DNA from: an uncultured Halomicronema sp.
Lineage (GTDB): Bacteria > Cyanobacteriota > Cyanobacteriia > Phormidesmidales > Phormidesmidaceae
Length of the DNA stretch: 64,000 nt
NCBI GenBank assembly: GCA_937899725.1
Contig: CALCCA010000072.1
Span: 1 to 64,000, forward strand
Direction: 5' to 3'
Shown here: positions 19,229-28,421 of the stretch, piece by piece
Numbering within the stretch: position 1 is the first letter of the stretch
How the letters are laid out: the number at the start of each line of letters is the position of its first letter
Translations under genes and position numbers: made by a program
The notes under the pieces: generated by a model
Seen by the model: only the letters and a program-made list of their open reading frames with translations
Databases searched by the model: none
What the model was told of the DNA's origin: nothing

Positions 19229-19495
19229 TCAGTATTGAAATCCGCGCCTTCGTGATTCCCACAACCGTATGACTGATGACAACTCCCCCACCCTCTCCAG
19301 GCACTTTTGCGAGGCGTCTAGGTCTAGGGCAGTAAATAAGTGAGTTATGGTGTTGTGCGACAGAATGCTATGGACGATTCCCAGAAATCCTCTTAACAGA
19401 CTGGGTGTAACCGGGCCATGATTTTTGATATCAGCCCATCTATCCGCGTAGCCAACGACAACAAAGATTACTAGACGACTCAGGTCCAACAGTTA
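19229..19495 (-). mobile_element. ISAs1-family transposase remnant (N-terminal part)
   Basis: The minus-strand reading GYADRWADIKNHG, LLRGFL, ILSHNTITHLFTALD and SQKCLERV follows the N-terminal DDE-associated domain of ISAs1-family transposases (typical pattern ...WxDIxxFG...WLxxFL...IPSHDTIxRVFxxLD...F..CF..W). The reading ends after about 80 codons, well before the catalytic DDE core, and no terminal inverted repeats are visible. It is a dead fragment. Confidence 0.65.
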
Positions 19496-20153
19496 ATGGC
19501 TACGCTGGTGTTCAGCCCGTCAATCAGCGAGATTTCGGCAATGCTCTAGCAGAAAAACTCGCTCGCTATGCTGGCACATCCTGTCCTGATTAAATCATGT
19601 CGCTTTATTGCCATATTTTTGAGTATGCGCTTGATCTGACACTATTCAAAAAGTTGAGCAATCATTTAGAAAAGAGACAGGTTGTTGAGGATTTCTGAGT
19701 ATTATCGTCCCTGAATGGATGAAAGTGGGTTCGATTAGGTTTAACCAAGAGGTTTTACAAACTGCACTCTCACGGTCTCCTGTACTCCTCAACCACATAC
19801 ATATCATGTACAGCTAGCAGGCACTAAATTTTTAGTCTGCAATTCTCAAACAGCGGAATTTCTTACGTCCCTTACCTCAGACATGAGAACAGTCGTATCT
19901 AATGATTCAAGATTTACGGTCTCTTATCAACATCTTGCTGTAAGAGTGTTCTACAGTGTTGTTTGTCTAGCGAGACGCAGATTCAGTGAGTCAATAGTCA
20001 TGTAATAATTAGTTGATAGACTTTATCGATTAAAGGAACCCTATAAATAGAAAGCATCTCGTTAGCTTTTCAAGGATAAAGCTGATCTAAAGGTGGCATA
20101 CAATCTCATGCCATGAATCCTGTTTGAAGTCTCAATGGAAATAGATATCGACA

Positions 20154-21308
20154 ATGAGAGCTAGAGTTGACTCTTTCAAGGCCTTTCTTAAAAAAACGTC
20201 GAACAATTTGACCTTTAAAAAGCCATTACTCACTCCGAAAAGTTATTTTAGAGACTGGATGGGTCGAAGCACCTACCTTAGGAAATATTCTGCTAAGTGG
20301 CATCGAAGCTACCGTGGTCAAAAGGTTTCCTGGCCCATGCCAAAAGCATATGGCAGTTCAAAAATAGATTTCAAATCTCAATTAACCTTTAAATATCCTG
20401 AGGTGGGATTATTAGAAATTCCCAATGGCAAGGTGATTGGGAAAAATGCATGGATTGTTGGGGAGAATGATACGCTTCTGCCCGAATTTTCCATTTTTGC
20501 AACTGATGTAGAGAGTCTCAACCGGAATATTCTGCTTCCACCAGCGGAGCCTCCGATCAAAAAGATAACTGGTAGATGCTTGTCTCTAGTCAGCACTTGG
20601 CCAGGCAACTACTATCATTTTCTGCTTGACTCTTTACCCAGGCATCACCTATTTGAAAAGGCTGGCTTTGAGCTCGCTGATATTGACTGGGTATATTGTC
20701 CGCCGACGAAATATCAAAATACTCAGAATTTGCTTGAAAAAGTTGGATTCAAATCTTCTCAATTAATCACTGCAGCGGATGATTTTGGGATTCAAGCTGA
20801 CTCATTGTTTGCACCCAGCTTTCCCGGAACGAGGGGAAATCATCCGAAATGGGTAACACAGTTCCTAAAGGAGTTGGCAAATTTACCCAATGAAGCGCCA
20901 ACAAGGCGCTTATATATTAGCCGTAAAAATTGGAAAAGAAAGTTGCTGAATGAAGAAGATGTTTTTAGTCAATTAAAAAGATATGGCTTCGAATTCTACG
21001 ATCCAGATCAAGAAGAAAATCAACCTTTAGATTTCAATCAAGCGGATATCATTATTGCACCTCACGGTGCTGCTCTAGCAAACCTGGTATTTTGCCAGCC
21101 AGGTACTAAAGTCCTTGAACTCATTCCCACGGATCATCCTTTTGGCTATTTCTACACGTTATCTCAGACAAATAATCTGAATTATGCGTACTTAATGGGA
21201 CAGAGTGAGCATGTCCGAAAAAAAATCACGTCGTCGCCAAGCAAATATGATTTTACAGTTGATCTGTCTGAGTTTGAAGCCACAATTTCTGAGTTTCTTG
21301 CGATTTGA
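20154..21308 (+). CDS. Glycosyltransferase family 61 protein
   Basis: 384 residues. The central and C-terminal parts match GT61 (DUF563): STWPGNYYHFLLDSLPR with the typical NYYHFLLD segment, then TRRLYISRKNWKRKLLNE, and DIIIAPHGAALANLVFCQPGTKVLEL, the hallmark PHGAxLxNxxF motif. GT61 enzymes transfer sugars such as xylose or GlcNAc in glycan assembly; bacterial members occur in capsule and exopolysaccharide clusters. No signal peptide or membrane segment is seen. It reads toward the opposite-strand GT4 gene. GC content is visibly lower than in housekeeping genes of the window and HIP1 octamers are absent, consistent with acquisition. Confidence 0.88.
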   Translation: MRARVDSFKAFLKKTSNNLTFKKPLLTPKSYFRDWMGRSTYLRKYSAKWHRSYRGQKVSWPMPKAYGSSKIDFKSQLTFKYPEVGLLEIPNGKVIGKNAWIVGENDTLLPEFSIFATDVESLNRNILLPPAEPPIKKITGRCLSLVSTWPGNYYHFLLDSLPRHHLFEKAGFELADIDWVYCPPTKYQNTQNLLEKVGFKSSQLITAADDFGIQADSLFAPSFPGTRGNHPKWVTQFLKELANLPNEAPTRRLYISRKNWKRKLLNEEDVFSQLKRYGFEFYDPDQEENQPLDFNQADIIIAPHGAALANLVFCQPGTKVLELIPTDHPFGYFYTLSQTNNLNYAYLMGQSEHVRKKITSSPSKYDFTVDLSEFEATISEFLAI

Positions 21309-21476
21309 CTACAGCTAAATCCCAAGAAGATTGCTGATAATAAACAGCTTTGCTTGAAGTTCTGACGTTATCTCATCTGCTCACAAATCAATGAAGACTT
21401 AAATAAGCAGTATTACTGCAGCTTTGCTAATGAGCCATTAGGCATCGCAGATTTAGCAGCAGCATACAGAACAACC

Positions 21477-22655
21477 TTATAAATTCTCCTTAATAGAATT
21501 TTGATGGCTTGAAGATGCAAGATATTCCTCAACCAACGACTGGATGCTTTCGGTAAAGTGCTTTTCTCCAAACAAATATTTTCTCTGTTCTAAGGATTTT
21601 GAGATTTTCTGTTGGAGTGCTGGATTGCTCAAAACATTGACTATCTTATCAACAGCTTCTTCGTGATCGTCAAACAAAAGCTCTCCGTTTTCCTCACCAA
21701 CAATTTCAATCTGTCCACCTCTTTTTCTTACAAAGGGAATGACGCCAGACTTAACCATTTCAGCAATAGAAATACCAAATGGTTCTGGTTTGTAATGCAG
21801 TCCATATCGACAACGGGATACTAAATCTAGGTAATCACAATAAGGTAAGTTTTCATGAATATAGATCCATTCAGAGTTCTTTTCAGCTAAAGAATAAATC
21901 TTTTTCTGGTATTTACGTTCTCCGCCACCGCCAGCTCCAGTAATATGGAGCTTTACATTAAATCCTTTTTCCCTGACAGACTTCAGAATGTTGATAACTC
22001 GATGAGGTTGTTTTGCAAAAACAAGACGTCCGCTACAGATAAACAGATCTTCTTTTTGCTCCCAAGGCAACGATTTCATTTCCGCAACTACGGGTGGAAA
22101 AACAATTTTTGATTGAATTCCATATTTTTTCGAGACGGCTTCAGACGTATATTTTGAATTGGATACAGAAACGTTCTGACGTATTCTCTCTGGAGAAAGC
22201 TGAACCCAATCCATTAATACTTTCTGCCAAAACTTTGCTTTTTCATAAGGACTTTCTACGACATGTGTCCAGTGTAAATATTGAACCCCTTGCTGTCCCA
22301 TATCTACTGCATTAAAGGCAGAAAATAGAACATCGTATTTCCTTGATGTGTTCTTTAGATTTTTGATGGTGAGGTACACAAGAGCCATTCTCAATATCTC
22401 GTTATTAGACATCAAGAAGTCGAGAGATCTGGCGAGCTTTCTGGGAAGTTCAGCATGGACTTTGATGCTTGTCTCAGAGAGGCTAGTACCATACATCTTA
22501 TTTAGCCACGAGAAATCGACTGGATATATCGTATGTAGAGTCACCTCATAATTATCCTTAAGAGCTTCGAGTATCCATAAAGCGACAGCTTCGGCACCCC
22601 CACCTAAAAAAAAGGGCTGCCAAACCGCAATTTTCTTTTTCGTATAAGAATTCAC
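21477..22655 (-). CDS. Glycosyltransferase family 4 protein
   Basis: 392 residues of GT-B fold. The N-terminal domain begins KIAVWQPFFLGGGAEAVALW, with the glycine-rich loop that binds the donor phosphate. The C-terminal domain has LFICSGRLVFAKQPHRVI and PEPFGISIAEMVKSG, the EX7E motif of retaining GT4 enzymes. The overall pattern is close to ALG11-like mannosyltransferases. It probably adds a sugar to a lipid-linked glycan in the cytoplasm. It lies in the AT-rich island, upstream of nothing on the same strand for 800 bp on its 3' side; the ABC exporter gene precedes it by 345 bp. Start ATG 22655. Confidence 0.88.
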   Translation of the reverse strand: MNSYTKKKIAVWQPFFLGGGAEAVALWILEALKDNYEVTLHTIYPVDFSWLNKMYGTSLSETSIKVHAELPRKLARSLDFLMSNNEILRMALVYLTIKNLKNTSRKYDVLFSAFNAVDMGQQGVQYLHWTHVVESPYEKAKFWQKVLMDWVQLSPERIRQNVSVSNSKYTSEAVSKKYGIQSKIVFPPVVAEMKSLPWEQKEDLFICSGRLVFAKQPHRVINILKSVREKGFNVKLHITGAGGGGERKYQKKIYSLAEKNSEWIYIHENLPYCDYLDLVSRCRYGLHYKPEPFGISIAEMVKSGVIPFVRKRGGQIEIVGEENGELLFDDHEEAVDKIVNVLSNPALQQKISKSLEQRKYLFGEKHFTESIQSLVEEYLASSSHQNSIKENL

Positions 22656-23000
22656 TTTCGAAACCCCTCAAGACTACTTTTCATAATTGAAGCTATTCCT
22701 AATTTTGACCAGTACTTTTTTCGGCACCATAAAAAGAGCATCATTTCTGTTGCCTTGATGATGAATGAAATTCTTGATTTATTAAACCTACATGGCATTT
22801 CTCAACCTAATGGAACATATGAAAATTGAGGATTTCTAAGGCTATTTAAATTTAAGATTTGTCTTACTAATTGGAGGTATGCTGCGAGTTTTCTCTGGAA
22901 TCGGATATCTTAGTTATTCGACTAAAATATTCAGATTTTGCTTTTTTTGACTTGTCTAAGATCTGCTCGAAAAAGTTGCTTTTAAGGTTCGAGTGAATTA
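22656..23000. other. AT-rich intergenic stretch
   Basis: 345 bp between two minus-strand genes of the island. It contains no open frame of note and no terminator I can recognise; it may hold the promoter for the GT4 gene. Confidence 0.4.
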
Positions 23001-25007
23001 TTATTTCTCTATTTTCTCTAGGGTTTTTATGATACTCGAAACCGAACGACTAAAGCGCTCTTTCAGGTGTTCCTCTTCCTCAGGGAAATCTTTGTCGAGG
23101 AGGCTGATCATACCCAGGATTTGATTCAACTCTGATCTAGTCTTATAAGAAATTTCTTCGATTTCGCCTCTTGATAGAGAACTGTTCTGCGGTACCTCAT
23201 TGCTATCCACCTGCTCTGTCGTTAGCTGCATTGAACAGAGTTCTGCATATTTACCTCCATTCCTCAATAGCTCGCTGTGACTTCCATGTTCAATAATTTC
23301 TCCTGCTTCTAATACTGCTATGCAATCGGCTTTTCTAACAGTTGACAGCCGATGTGCAATGACAAGGGTTGTTCTCTCCTGTCTAAGAAGCTCCAGAGCA
23401 TCCTGAATTAGTTTTTCAGAAACAGTGTCTAGGGCACTCGTAGCTTCATCAAGAATTAGAATTTCTGGATTCTGTAACAGTGCTCTTGCGATCGCTAACC
23501 TTTGACGCTGTCCACCGGATAGAATCACTCCCCTCTCTCCAATCCTAGTATCAAAGCCTTGTGGCAAGTTCTGAATGAAATCTAAGGCATTAGCCTGCTT
23601 GCAGGCTTGATATACATCCTCATCAGTAGCTTCAGAAAAGCCGTATTTGATATTTTCTCTTACGGAGCTATTTAGAAGAAATGTGTCTTGGCTGACAATT
23701 CCGATCTTCTTCCTAAAGTCTTTTAAGCTGTACTCTCTCAAATCAACGCCATTGACCTCAACGACCCCTTTTGTGGGGTCGTAAAAGCGTGCTAGTAAAT
23801 CAGCCAATGTAGATTTCCCAGCTCCTGATGAGCCTACTAACGCCAGCGTTTTGCCTCTCGACAAATCTAGATTGATGTTCTTGAGACTCCATTTATCACT
23901 TGTTGGGTAACGCAGCCAAATATTTTTGAAACTTATTCCATCTTGGACACCTTTAAATTCATATGAACCCGAGTTCATGATCGGCTTATTTGTTCGGTCA
24001 AGGAACTGTTCTAGAATATTAATACTGGAAGAGGCAACCGCAAGTTGATTACGCCCAGCATTGATACCGTTAATGAATGGCATCATCCTATTAAGAACAA
24101 ATAGATAAGTTAAAATAACAGAAGTGAAAGCCTGAATATTTCCTGTAAATAATAGTCGCCCCATGAAAATGACTAAAACTAGGGAAGAAACAGTCAGCAA
24201 TTCGTTGAAAGAAGAAACGGCTGCACCCACTTTTTGAGAACTCAACTCAGCGTGTTCTCTCTTCGCAATAAGCCCTTCAAGATTTGTACGTTCCTGTCCT
24301 TCATTTGCAACAGACTTTACTAACCGCATGCCTGATAAAACTTCTATAGCCTTGCTTGATAAGGCTCCGGCAGACTCGGACAGACCTCTGCCAATTGATT
24401 TGGATTTTTTAATAAAAAATTGATTCAATGATACATTTAAGACCACAATAACGACAGTTACCAATGTCAACTGCCAAGATATCAAAATTAAGATGCCAAG
24501 AAATACGAACGCATTAGCGAAGGAGATTGCTACTTTGATCAAAGATCGCACCCCAGCAGCGGCTCTGTTAACCTCTCCATTGGCATAGTTCATTAGGTCG
24601 CCAAGCTTGGCATCAGAGAAATACTGAATGTCCATCTCTAGTAACAGACCAAAACAAGACCTTCTGAGATCAGCTGAAAATCTGCTGCTTAAAATTCCTG
24701 ACGTTACTGTATTGCAATAGCTGACAAGGTTCTTTAGCACTATTGCAAGGATTATGCAGGAAATCATGGCAGTAGTGCTGTAGCCTTCCGGCAAATTGTC
24801 GAACGCAGAAAATATTCTATCTAATATTGGTGGAAGCCCTTTTGAATCGATAATATCAAGATCCAAAAGCTTAAGAATTAAAGGAATTATCAAGGTGACT
24901 CCGATACCATTGAAAATAGCACCGGAAAGGCCTAAAACTACAGATAGAATAACCCAGGAAAAATATTTTCTGAAAAGCCTTAAGATTAAGCTGTTGTTGT
25001 TTCTCAT
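23001..25007 (-). CDS. ABC exporter (fused permease-ATPase) with HisKA-like C-terminal tail
   Basis: 668 residues. About six membrane helices occupy residues 15-310. The nucleotide-binding domain has Walker A GSSGAGKSTL, Q-loop GIVSQDTFLL, signature LSGGQRQRLAIARAL, Walker B ILILDEATSALD and switch IAHRL. This is the MsbA/PglK type that flips lipid-linked glycans, which fits its glycosyltransferase neighbours. Residues from about 614 form an added helical tail, EEISYKTRSELNQILGMISLL and onwards, that resembles the histidine-kinase dimerisation helix with the histidine replaced by Tyr. One HIP1 octamer is present in the ATPase part; the gene is otherwise AT-rich. Start ATG 25007. Confidence 0.9.
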   Translation of the reverse strand: MRNNNSLILRLFRKYFSWVILSVVLGLSGAIFNGIGVTLIIPLILKLLDLDIIDSKGLPPILDRIFSAFDNLPEGYSTTAMISCIILAIVLKNLVSYCNTVTSGILSSRFSADLRRSCFGLLLEMDIQYFSDAKLGDLMNYANGEVNRAAAGVRSLIKVAISFANAFVFLGILILISWQLTLVTVVIVVLNVSLNQFFIKKSKSIGRGLSESAGALSSKAIEVLSGMRLVKSVANEGQERTNLEGLIAKREHAELSSQKVGAAVSSFNELLTVSSLVLVIFMGRLLFTGNIQAFTSVILTYLFVLNRMMPFINGINAGRNQLAVASSSINILEQFLDRTNKPIMNSGSYEFKGVQDGISFKNIWLRYPTSDKWSLKNINLDLSRGKTLALVGSSGAGKSTLADLLARFYDPTKGVVEVNGVDLREYSLKDFRKKIGIVSQDTFLLNSSVRENIKYGFSEATDEDVYQACKQANALDFIQNLPQGFDTRIGERGVILSGGQRQRLAIARALLQNPEILILDEATSALDTVSEKLIQDALELLRQERTTLVIAHRLSTVRKADCIAVLEAGEIIEHGSHSELLRNGGKYAELCSMQLTTEQVDSNEVPQNSSLSRGEIEEISYKTRSELNQILGMISLLDKDFPEEEEHLKERFSRSVSSIIKTLEKIEK

Positions 25008-25077
25008 GATTTGTTTAGGCTTTTAAGGGGCAATTATGAAAAGATTGAAGCCGCACTTTCTGAAGCATCAGGGCTTC

Positions 25078-26274
25078 CTAGGAAAATATGCTGTGTAGAG
25101 TCTTCTGCATTCTTTCAAAGCTATATTCCTCAACACAACGCTTTCTTGCTTCCGCTCCTGTGGCTAATGCCTGATCATAATTTTCGAAGATTTCCAGAAT
25201 TGATTTTGCCAACTGCTCTGGTTTTTCGGGTTCTACTAAATATCCTGTATTACTAAGAATGCTGGGAATGTCACCGACTCTAGTTGCTAAGACTGGTTTT
25301 GCCATAGCCATACCATCAGTGATTTTGAGCGGAAACTGTGCTCGAGTTACCGGCGTGTCTCTCTGTGGAACGATCAATACATGCGCTGCAGAAATATATC
25401 GTGGCATATCTCGGTAAGAAACTACTGGAAGTTTAATCAGACGATCGCTCCATCTTTTCTGAAGATAGTTGTCATAACTGTCGTAGGGACTTCCTCCAAT
25501 GACTACTAGCTTCAAAAGCGGGTCGTCTATAAGATTAAGAGCTTCAAGGACGTCTTCAACGCCTTTGTAAGGGCGAGGTGCTCCTGGAAACATCAGGATC
25601 TTAAACTCTGACAACCCTAATTCTTCTCGATTGCGTGATGGACTATGGTGAGATGGATCAAAAAGATGAATGTCTTTGCAGTTAGGCAACATGATTCCAC
25701 CAAAGCGGCTTTGTAGGAAAGAGTTGTGGGTGGTTATTCTATCTGCGAGAGGGATCAGTTTTTGCATACCCTGCAGATACGTTGGATGCTCTGGGTTGCG
25801 AAGACTACCCTCCGTTTTTAAGATGTCTCTGCCAAATTGCTTGAGGCTAGGCCTGTATTGAAACGAGTCGCCTCCATGCCAGCTTAGTTCCCAGTCATCA
25901 ATGTCTAGAAAAACTGCTCTTCGCTTGTGTAGTTTTGCGAGTAGTGCTAGGCCAAAACTAGTAGCTTTAGGCTTGTAGGCGTATACGATATCTCCCTTGA
26001 TTGCTGAGATGGCCTTTTGAAAAGATGCCCAAATTTTTCGCCCGCCTTCCCTGCGGATGATTTGGATGGAGGAATTTTCTTGGGTGTTTGAGTAGTCGAC
26101 ATCTCCCAAGCCGATAATCTCTGAAGTGTATCCGATGTGGTTCAATGCCTTACTGATCATAAATGGACGATCGCCACTATCCAATCCCCAACGTCCTGAA
26201 CCAACGGTGGATAAATCACTCACTAGAATCGAGACGACTGGTTTATCTACTTTGTTGCGTTTTTGAATATTCAC
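25078..26274 (-). CDS. Glycosyltransferase family 4 protein
   Basis: 398 residues of GT-B fold. The N-terminal half includes ISKALNHIGYTSEIIGLGDVDYS and KGDIVYAYKPKATSFGLALLAK; the C-terminal half includes ILMFPGAPRPYKGVEDVLEAL (donor-binding strand and Lys) and KITDGMAMAKPVLATRVGDIP, the usual nucleotide-sugar-binding helix in which the second Glu of EX7E is Asp. It probably acts at the cytoplasmic face on an exopolysaccharide or lipid-linked oligosaccharide. It ends 70 bp upstream of the ABC exporter start on the same strand, so the two are likely an operon. Start ATG 26274 is followed by a short basic segment. Confidence 0.88.
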   Translation of the reverse strand: MNIQKRNKVDKPVVSILVSDLSTVGSGRWGLDSGDRPFMISKALNHIGYTSEIIGLGDVDYSNTQENSSIQIIRREGGRKIWASFQKAISAIKGDIVYAYKPKATSFGLALLAKLHKRRAVFLDIDDWELSWHGGDSFQYRPSLKQFGRDILKTEGSLRNPEHPTYLQGMQKLIPLADRITTHNSFLQSRFGGIMLPNCKDIHLFDPSHHSPSRNREELGLSEFKILMFPGAPRPYKGVEDVLEALNLIDDPLLKLVVIGGSPYDSYDNYLQKRWSDRLIKLPVVSYRDMPRYISAAHVLIVPQRDTPVTRAQFPLKITDGMAMAKPVLATRVGDIPSILSNTGYLVEPEKPEQLAKSILEIFENYDQALATGAEARKRCVEEYSFERMQKTLHSIFS

Positions 26275-26692
26275 AATACTAAAGGTGAAATAACTCAGTA
26301 TTAGCCATTAATTTAGCTCACTACAGTTTCTAATCTATCGGTGCTGATGTTGGTGAGATTTTTCTCAATGATGCAAAGTAGTATTGCTGATTGCTTCTAG
26401 GCTAAACGGTCGTGCTTTTGGTTTATTTAGAGGCGATCAAAAAACTTCAAATGTGATTTATTCGTTATGATGCCTGGCGCTGAGATGCTGGCCTAAATGT
26501 CCACTTTTATCTCGAGAGGCCTGATAAGAATGTATGACTTGTGATCACTATTTCTATGGCTTTCTCAGTATCTACAGTGACCAATATGTGTGCTTCACCA
26601 GAATGCCCACATTTTTCGTCAAGTCAACGCTGGTTAAAGTAAAGTCCCGAGCTCTTCTCAGCTGGTGAAGGGGCTCAATGGAGACCGGCAAA
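26275..26692. other. Intergenic stretch at the island edge
   Basis: 418 bp between the last island gene and rbgA. GC rises toward rbgA. A CCGGC/GCCGG stem lies at the rbgA stop codon without a T-run. No integrase, tRNA or direct repeat marking an attachment site was seen. Confidence 0.4.
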
Positions 26693-27550
26693 TCACGCCG
26701 GCCATTCTAAGGGCAGGTGCCCGAGATGCCCGACTCGATAATCTCGGAGGAGGCTCCGCGCCGCTCGCTCACGATCGCCCTGATATCTGACCGCTGCCAT
26801 GTGCTGCAAGTACGATTCGCCAGTGAGTTCGGCGACGGGAAGGCTGTAGCGATCACTAAGCGCTGCTAAATAAGGTACTGCCTGACTGCGACTGTCTAAA
26901 GCTTTGAACAACTCGACGCAGTCCGCAGCGATGCGCTGGTTATCATAGGCCGCCTGACCAATATCGTTGCAAATCGCTAGCCTGAGAGCCGCTGCTTGGT
27001 CTTTCAACTGGGCCGGCAAAATTCCGGGGGCATCCAATAGTTCGAGATCATCAGCGATGCGGATCCAGCGCAGCTGACGAGTGACGCCGGGTTTACGAGC
27101 ACTTTCGACCACCTTCTTTTTGAGCAGACGATTAATCAGAGCCGATTTGCCCACATTGGGAAAGCCAATGACGACGGCGCGAACTGCTCGCGGGCGCATA
27201 CCGCGATCGCGACGGCGCTGATTCATGCTGGTGCCTGCCGTTTGGGCGGCTTTGGCAATGCCCGCCACGCCTTTGCCCTGTTGCGCATCCGTAAAATACG
27301 GGGTCTCTCCCTGTGCTCTGAGCCAGGTTTCCCAAGCGGTACGTGCCGCTGACGGAATCATATCGACGCGATTGATGACAAGAATATGCTCTTTGGCGCC
27401 AACCCAGTGGTCAATTCGGGGATGACGAGTCGCCAAGGGAATGCGAGCATCTCTCACCTCTAAAACCACATCTACCCGTTTCAACTGCTCGATGAGCGCC
27501 TTCTCAGCTTTGGCAATGTGACCGGGGTACCACTGAATCGCAGGTGTCAT
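26693..27550 (-). CDS. rbgA: Ribosome biogenesis GTPase YlqF/RbgA
   Basis: 285 residues from ATG 27550, chosen because IQWYPGHIAKAEK, the conserved N-terminus of RbgA, follows at once; the open frame extends 30 codons further without homology. It is a circularly permuted GTPase: G4 (NRVDMI, usually NKxD) comes first, then G1 GFPNVGKSALIN and G3 DAPGIL. The C-terminal helical domain ends with LLRDYRVGHLG, typical of the family. RbgA promotes a late step in 50S subunit assembly. It is monocistronic, preceded by 280 bp without a convincing gene. Confidence 0.93.
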   Translation of the reverse strand: MTPAIQWYPGHIAKAEKALIEQLKRVDVVLEVRDARIPLATRHPRIDHWVGAKEHILVINRVDMIPSAARTAWETWLRAQGETPYFTDAQQGKGVAGIAKAAQTAGTSMNQRRRDRGMRPRAVRAVVIGFPNVGKSALINRLLKKKVVESARKPGVTRQLRWIRIADDLELLDAPGILPAQLKDQAAALRLAICNDIGQAAYDNQRIAADCVELFKALDSRSQAVPYLAALSDRYSLPVAELTGESYLQHMAAVRYQGDRERAARSLLRDYRVGHLGHLPLEWPA

Positions 27551-27829
27551 GAGCAATGGAAAATCCAAAGAGTACGGCAAGCCAAAGAACAGTCTTGGGA
27601 TGAAGTGTTCACACACCGAAAGACTGTCCTTGGCGGGCAAGTTTCATCACCATAAGGCATTGCCAGGCATTGAGAAGAGCGGGCTGTGACAGCCAGTGCA
27701 TCTGAGCCAGAGGAGCGGCTTCTAGACTTCCCAGGGATGCAGAGAGGTTGGCATTGGGGTCGTGCGGACAAGCGGTACAGCCTATAGTCAATGCTAATAA
27801 GGGGAACGAGCCGAATTGTCAGGGGCTAG

Positions 27830-28231
27830 TTAAGGCACAATCAGAACCGGGCAAGGCGCAAGATTAATGACTCGATTTGTGACACTTTCGGCCATTGTTT
27901 CTTCAATGAGTCCGACGCCTCGGCAGCCCATCACAATCAGCTCCGCCTCAATTTCATCAGCGACGTCACAAATAACAAACGCCGGCTGGCCTTCACGTTC
28001 TAAGGTTTTGCTAGCCACCCCATGCTGGTTAAATAAAGCCTGAGCTTGAGCCAATAGCTTGGCAACGGCTTCGGCAGAAGATTGTTGGGGATGAGCGGGA
28101 TCTTCGTTAGCTTCGACAACTGAGAGCAATACGAGTTGACTTTGGTGCTGGTGCACTAAGTCAATGGCCAAACTCGCGACCTGTTGAGCTTCGGGGCTCA
28201 TATCAATGGGGAAAAGAATCGTCTTGAACAT
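27830..28231 (-). CDS. Universal stress protein (UspA family)
   Basis: 133 residues. It starts MFKTILFPIDMSPEAQQV, the standard Usp first strand with Asp, and ends with the ATP-binding signature LIVMGCRGVGLIEETMAESVTNRVINLAPCPVLIVP (GxxGx9S/T type). The motif is close to complete, so nucleotide binding is plausible. Usp proteins are small dimeric proteins induced by starvation or stress; the exact role is unknown. It is transcribed divergently from pgk, 190 bp away. Start ATG 28231 is the only one that keeps the first strand. Confidence 0.9.
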   Translation of the reverse strand: MFKTILFPIDMSPEAQQVASLAIDLVHQHQSQLVLLSVVEANEDPAHPQQSSAEAVAKLLAQAQALFNQHGVASKTLEREGQPAFVICDVADEIEAELIVMGCRGVGLIEETMAESVTNRVINLAPCPVLIVP

Positions 28232-28421
28232 GGCTCCTCAGACGAATACACAGACTCCGGTAGAATGATTCTCGGGCATGGCTGGTAGCACTGGCAACAA
28301 AAATGCGGCTTGCTTTACACCATGAGCTTGCGGACTCAATCTTAGAGTAGATCAAGGTTGGTCGTCTCTTTGCCAAAGCCATGCATAAACGTAATAAATG
28401 CAGTTTTAGGAGGTTTGACCT

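Larger units (their letters stand above)
18221..20153. other. AT-rich decayed intergenic region
   Basis: About 1.9 kb with much lower GC than the flanking genes to its left and no intact gene. It contains one copy of a 112-bp dispersed repeat (18327-18438) and an ISAs1 transposase remnant (about 19229-19495). Short open frames such as 18855-19199 have no protein-like pattern. The region looks like the scarred left edge of the polysaccharide island. Confidence 0.6.

Noticed and set aside
19450-19593. Plus-strand reading ending FGNALAEKLARYAGTSCPD
   Set aside because: It looks like a gene 3' end, but it has no start, overlaps the transposase remnant on the other strand and matches no family I know.
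27609-27791. 60-codon minus-strand frame upstream of rbgA with TTG start and a CTACPHD segment
   Set aside because: It reads somewhat protein-like but has no ribosome-binding site, no recognised family and an unusual start; not enough support.
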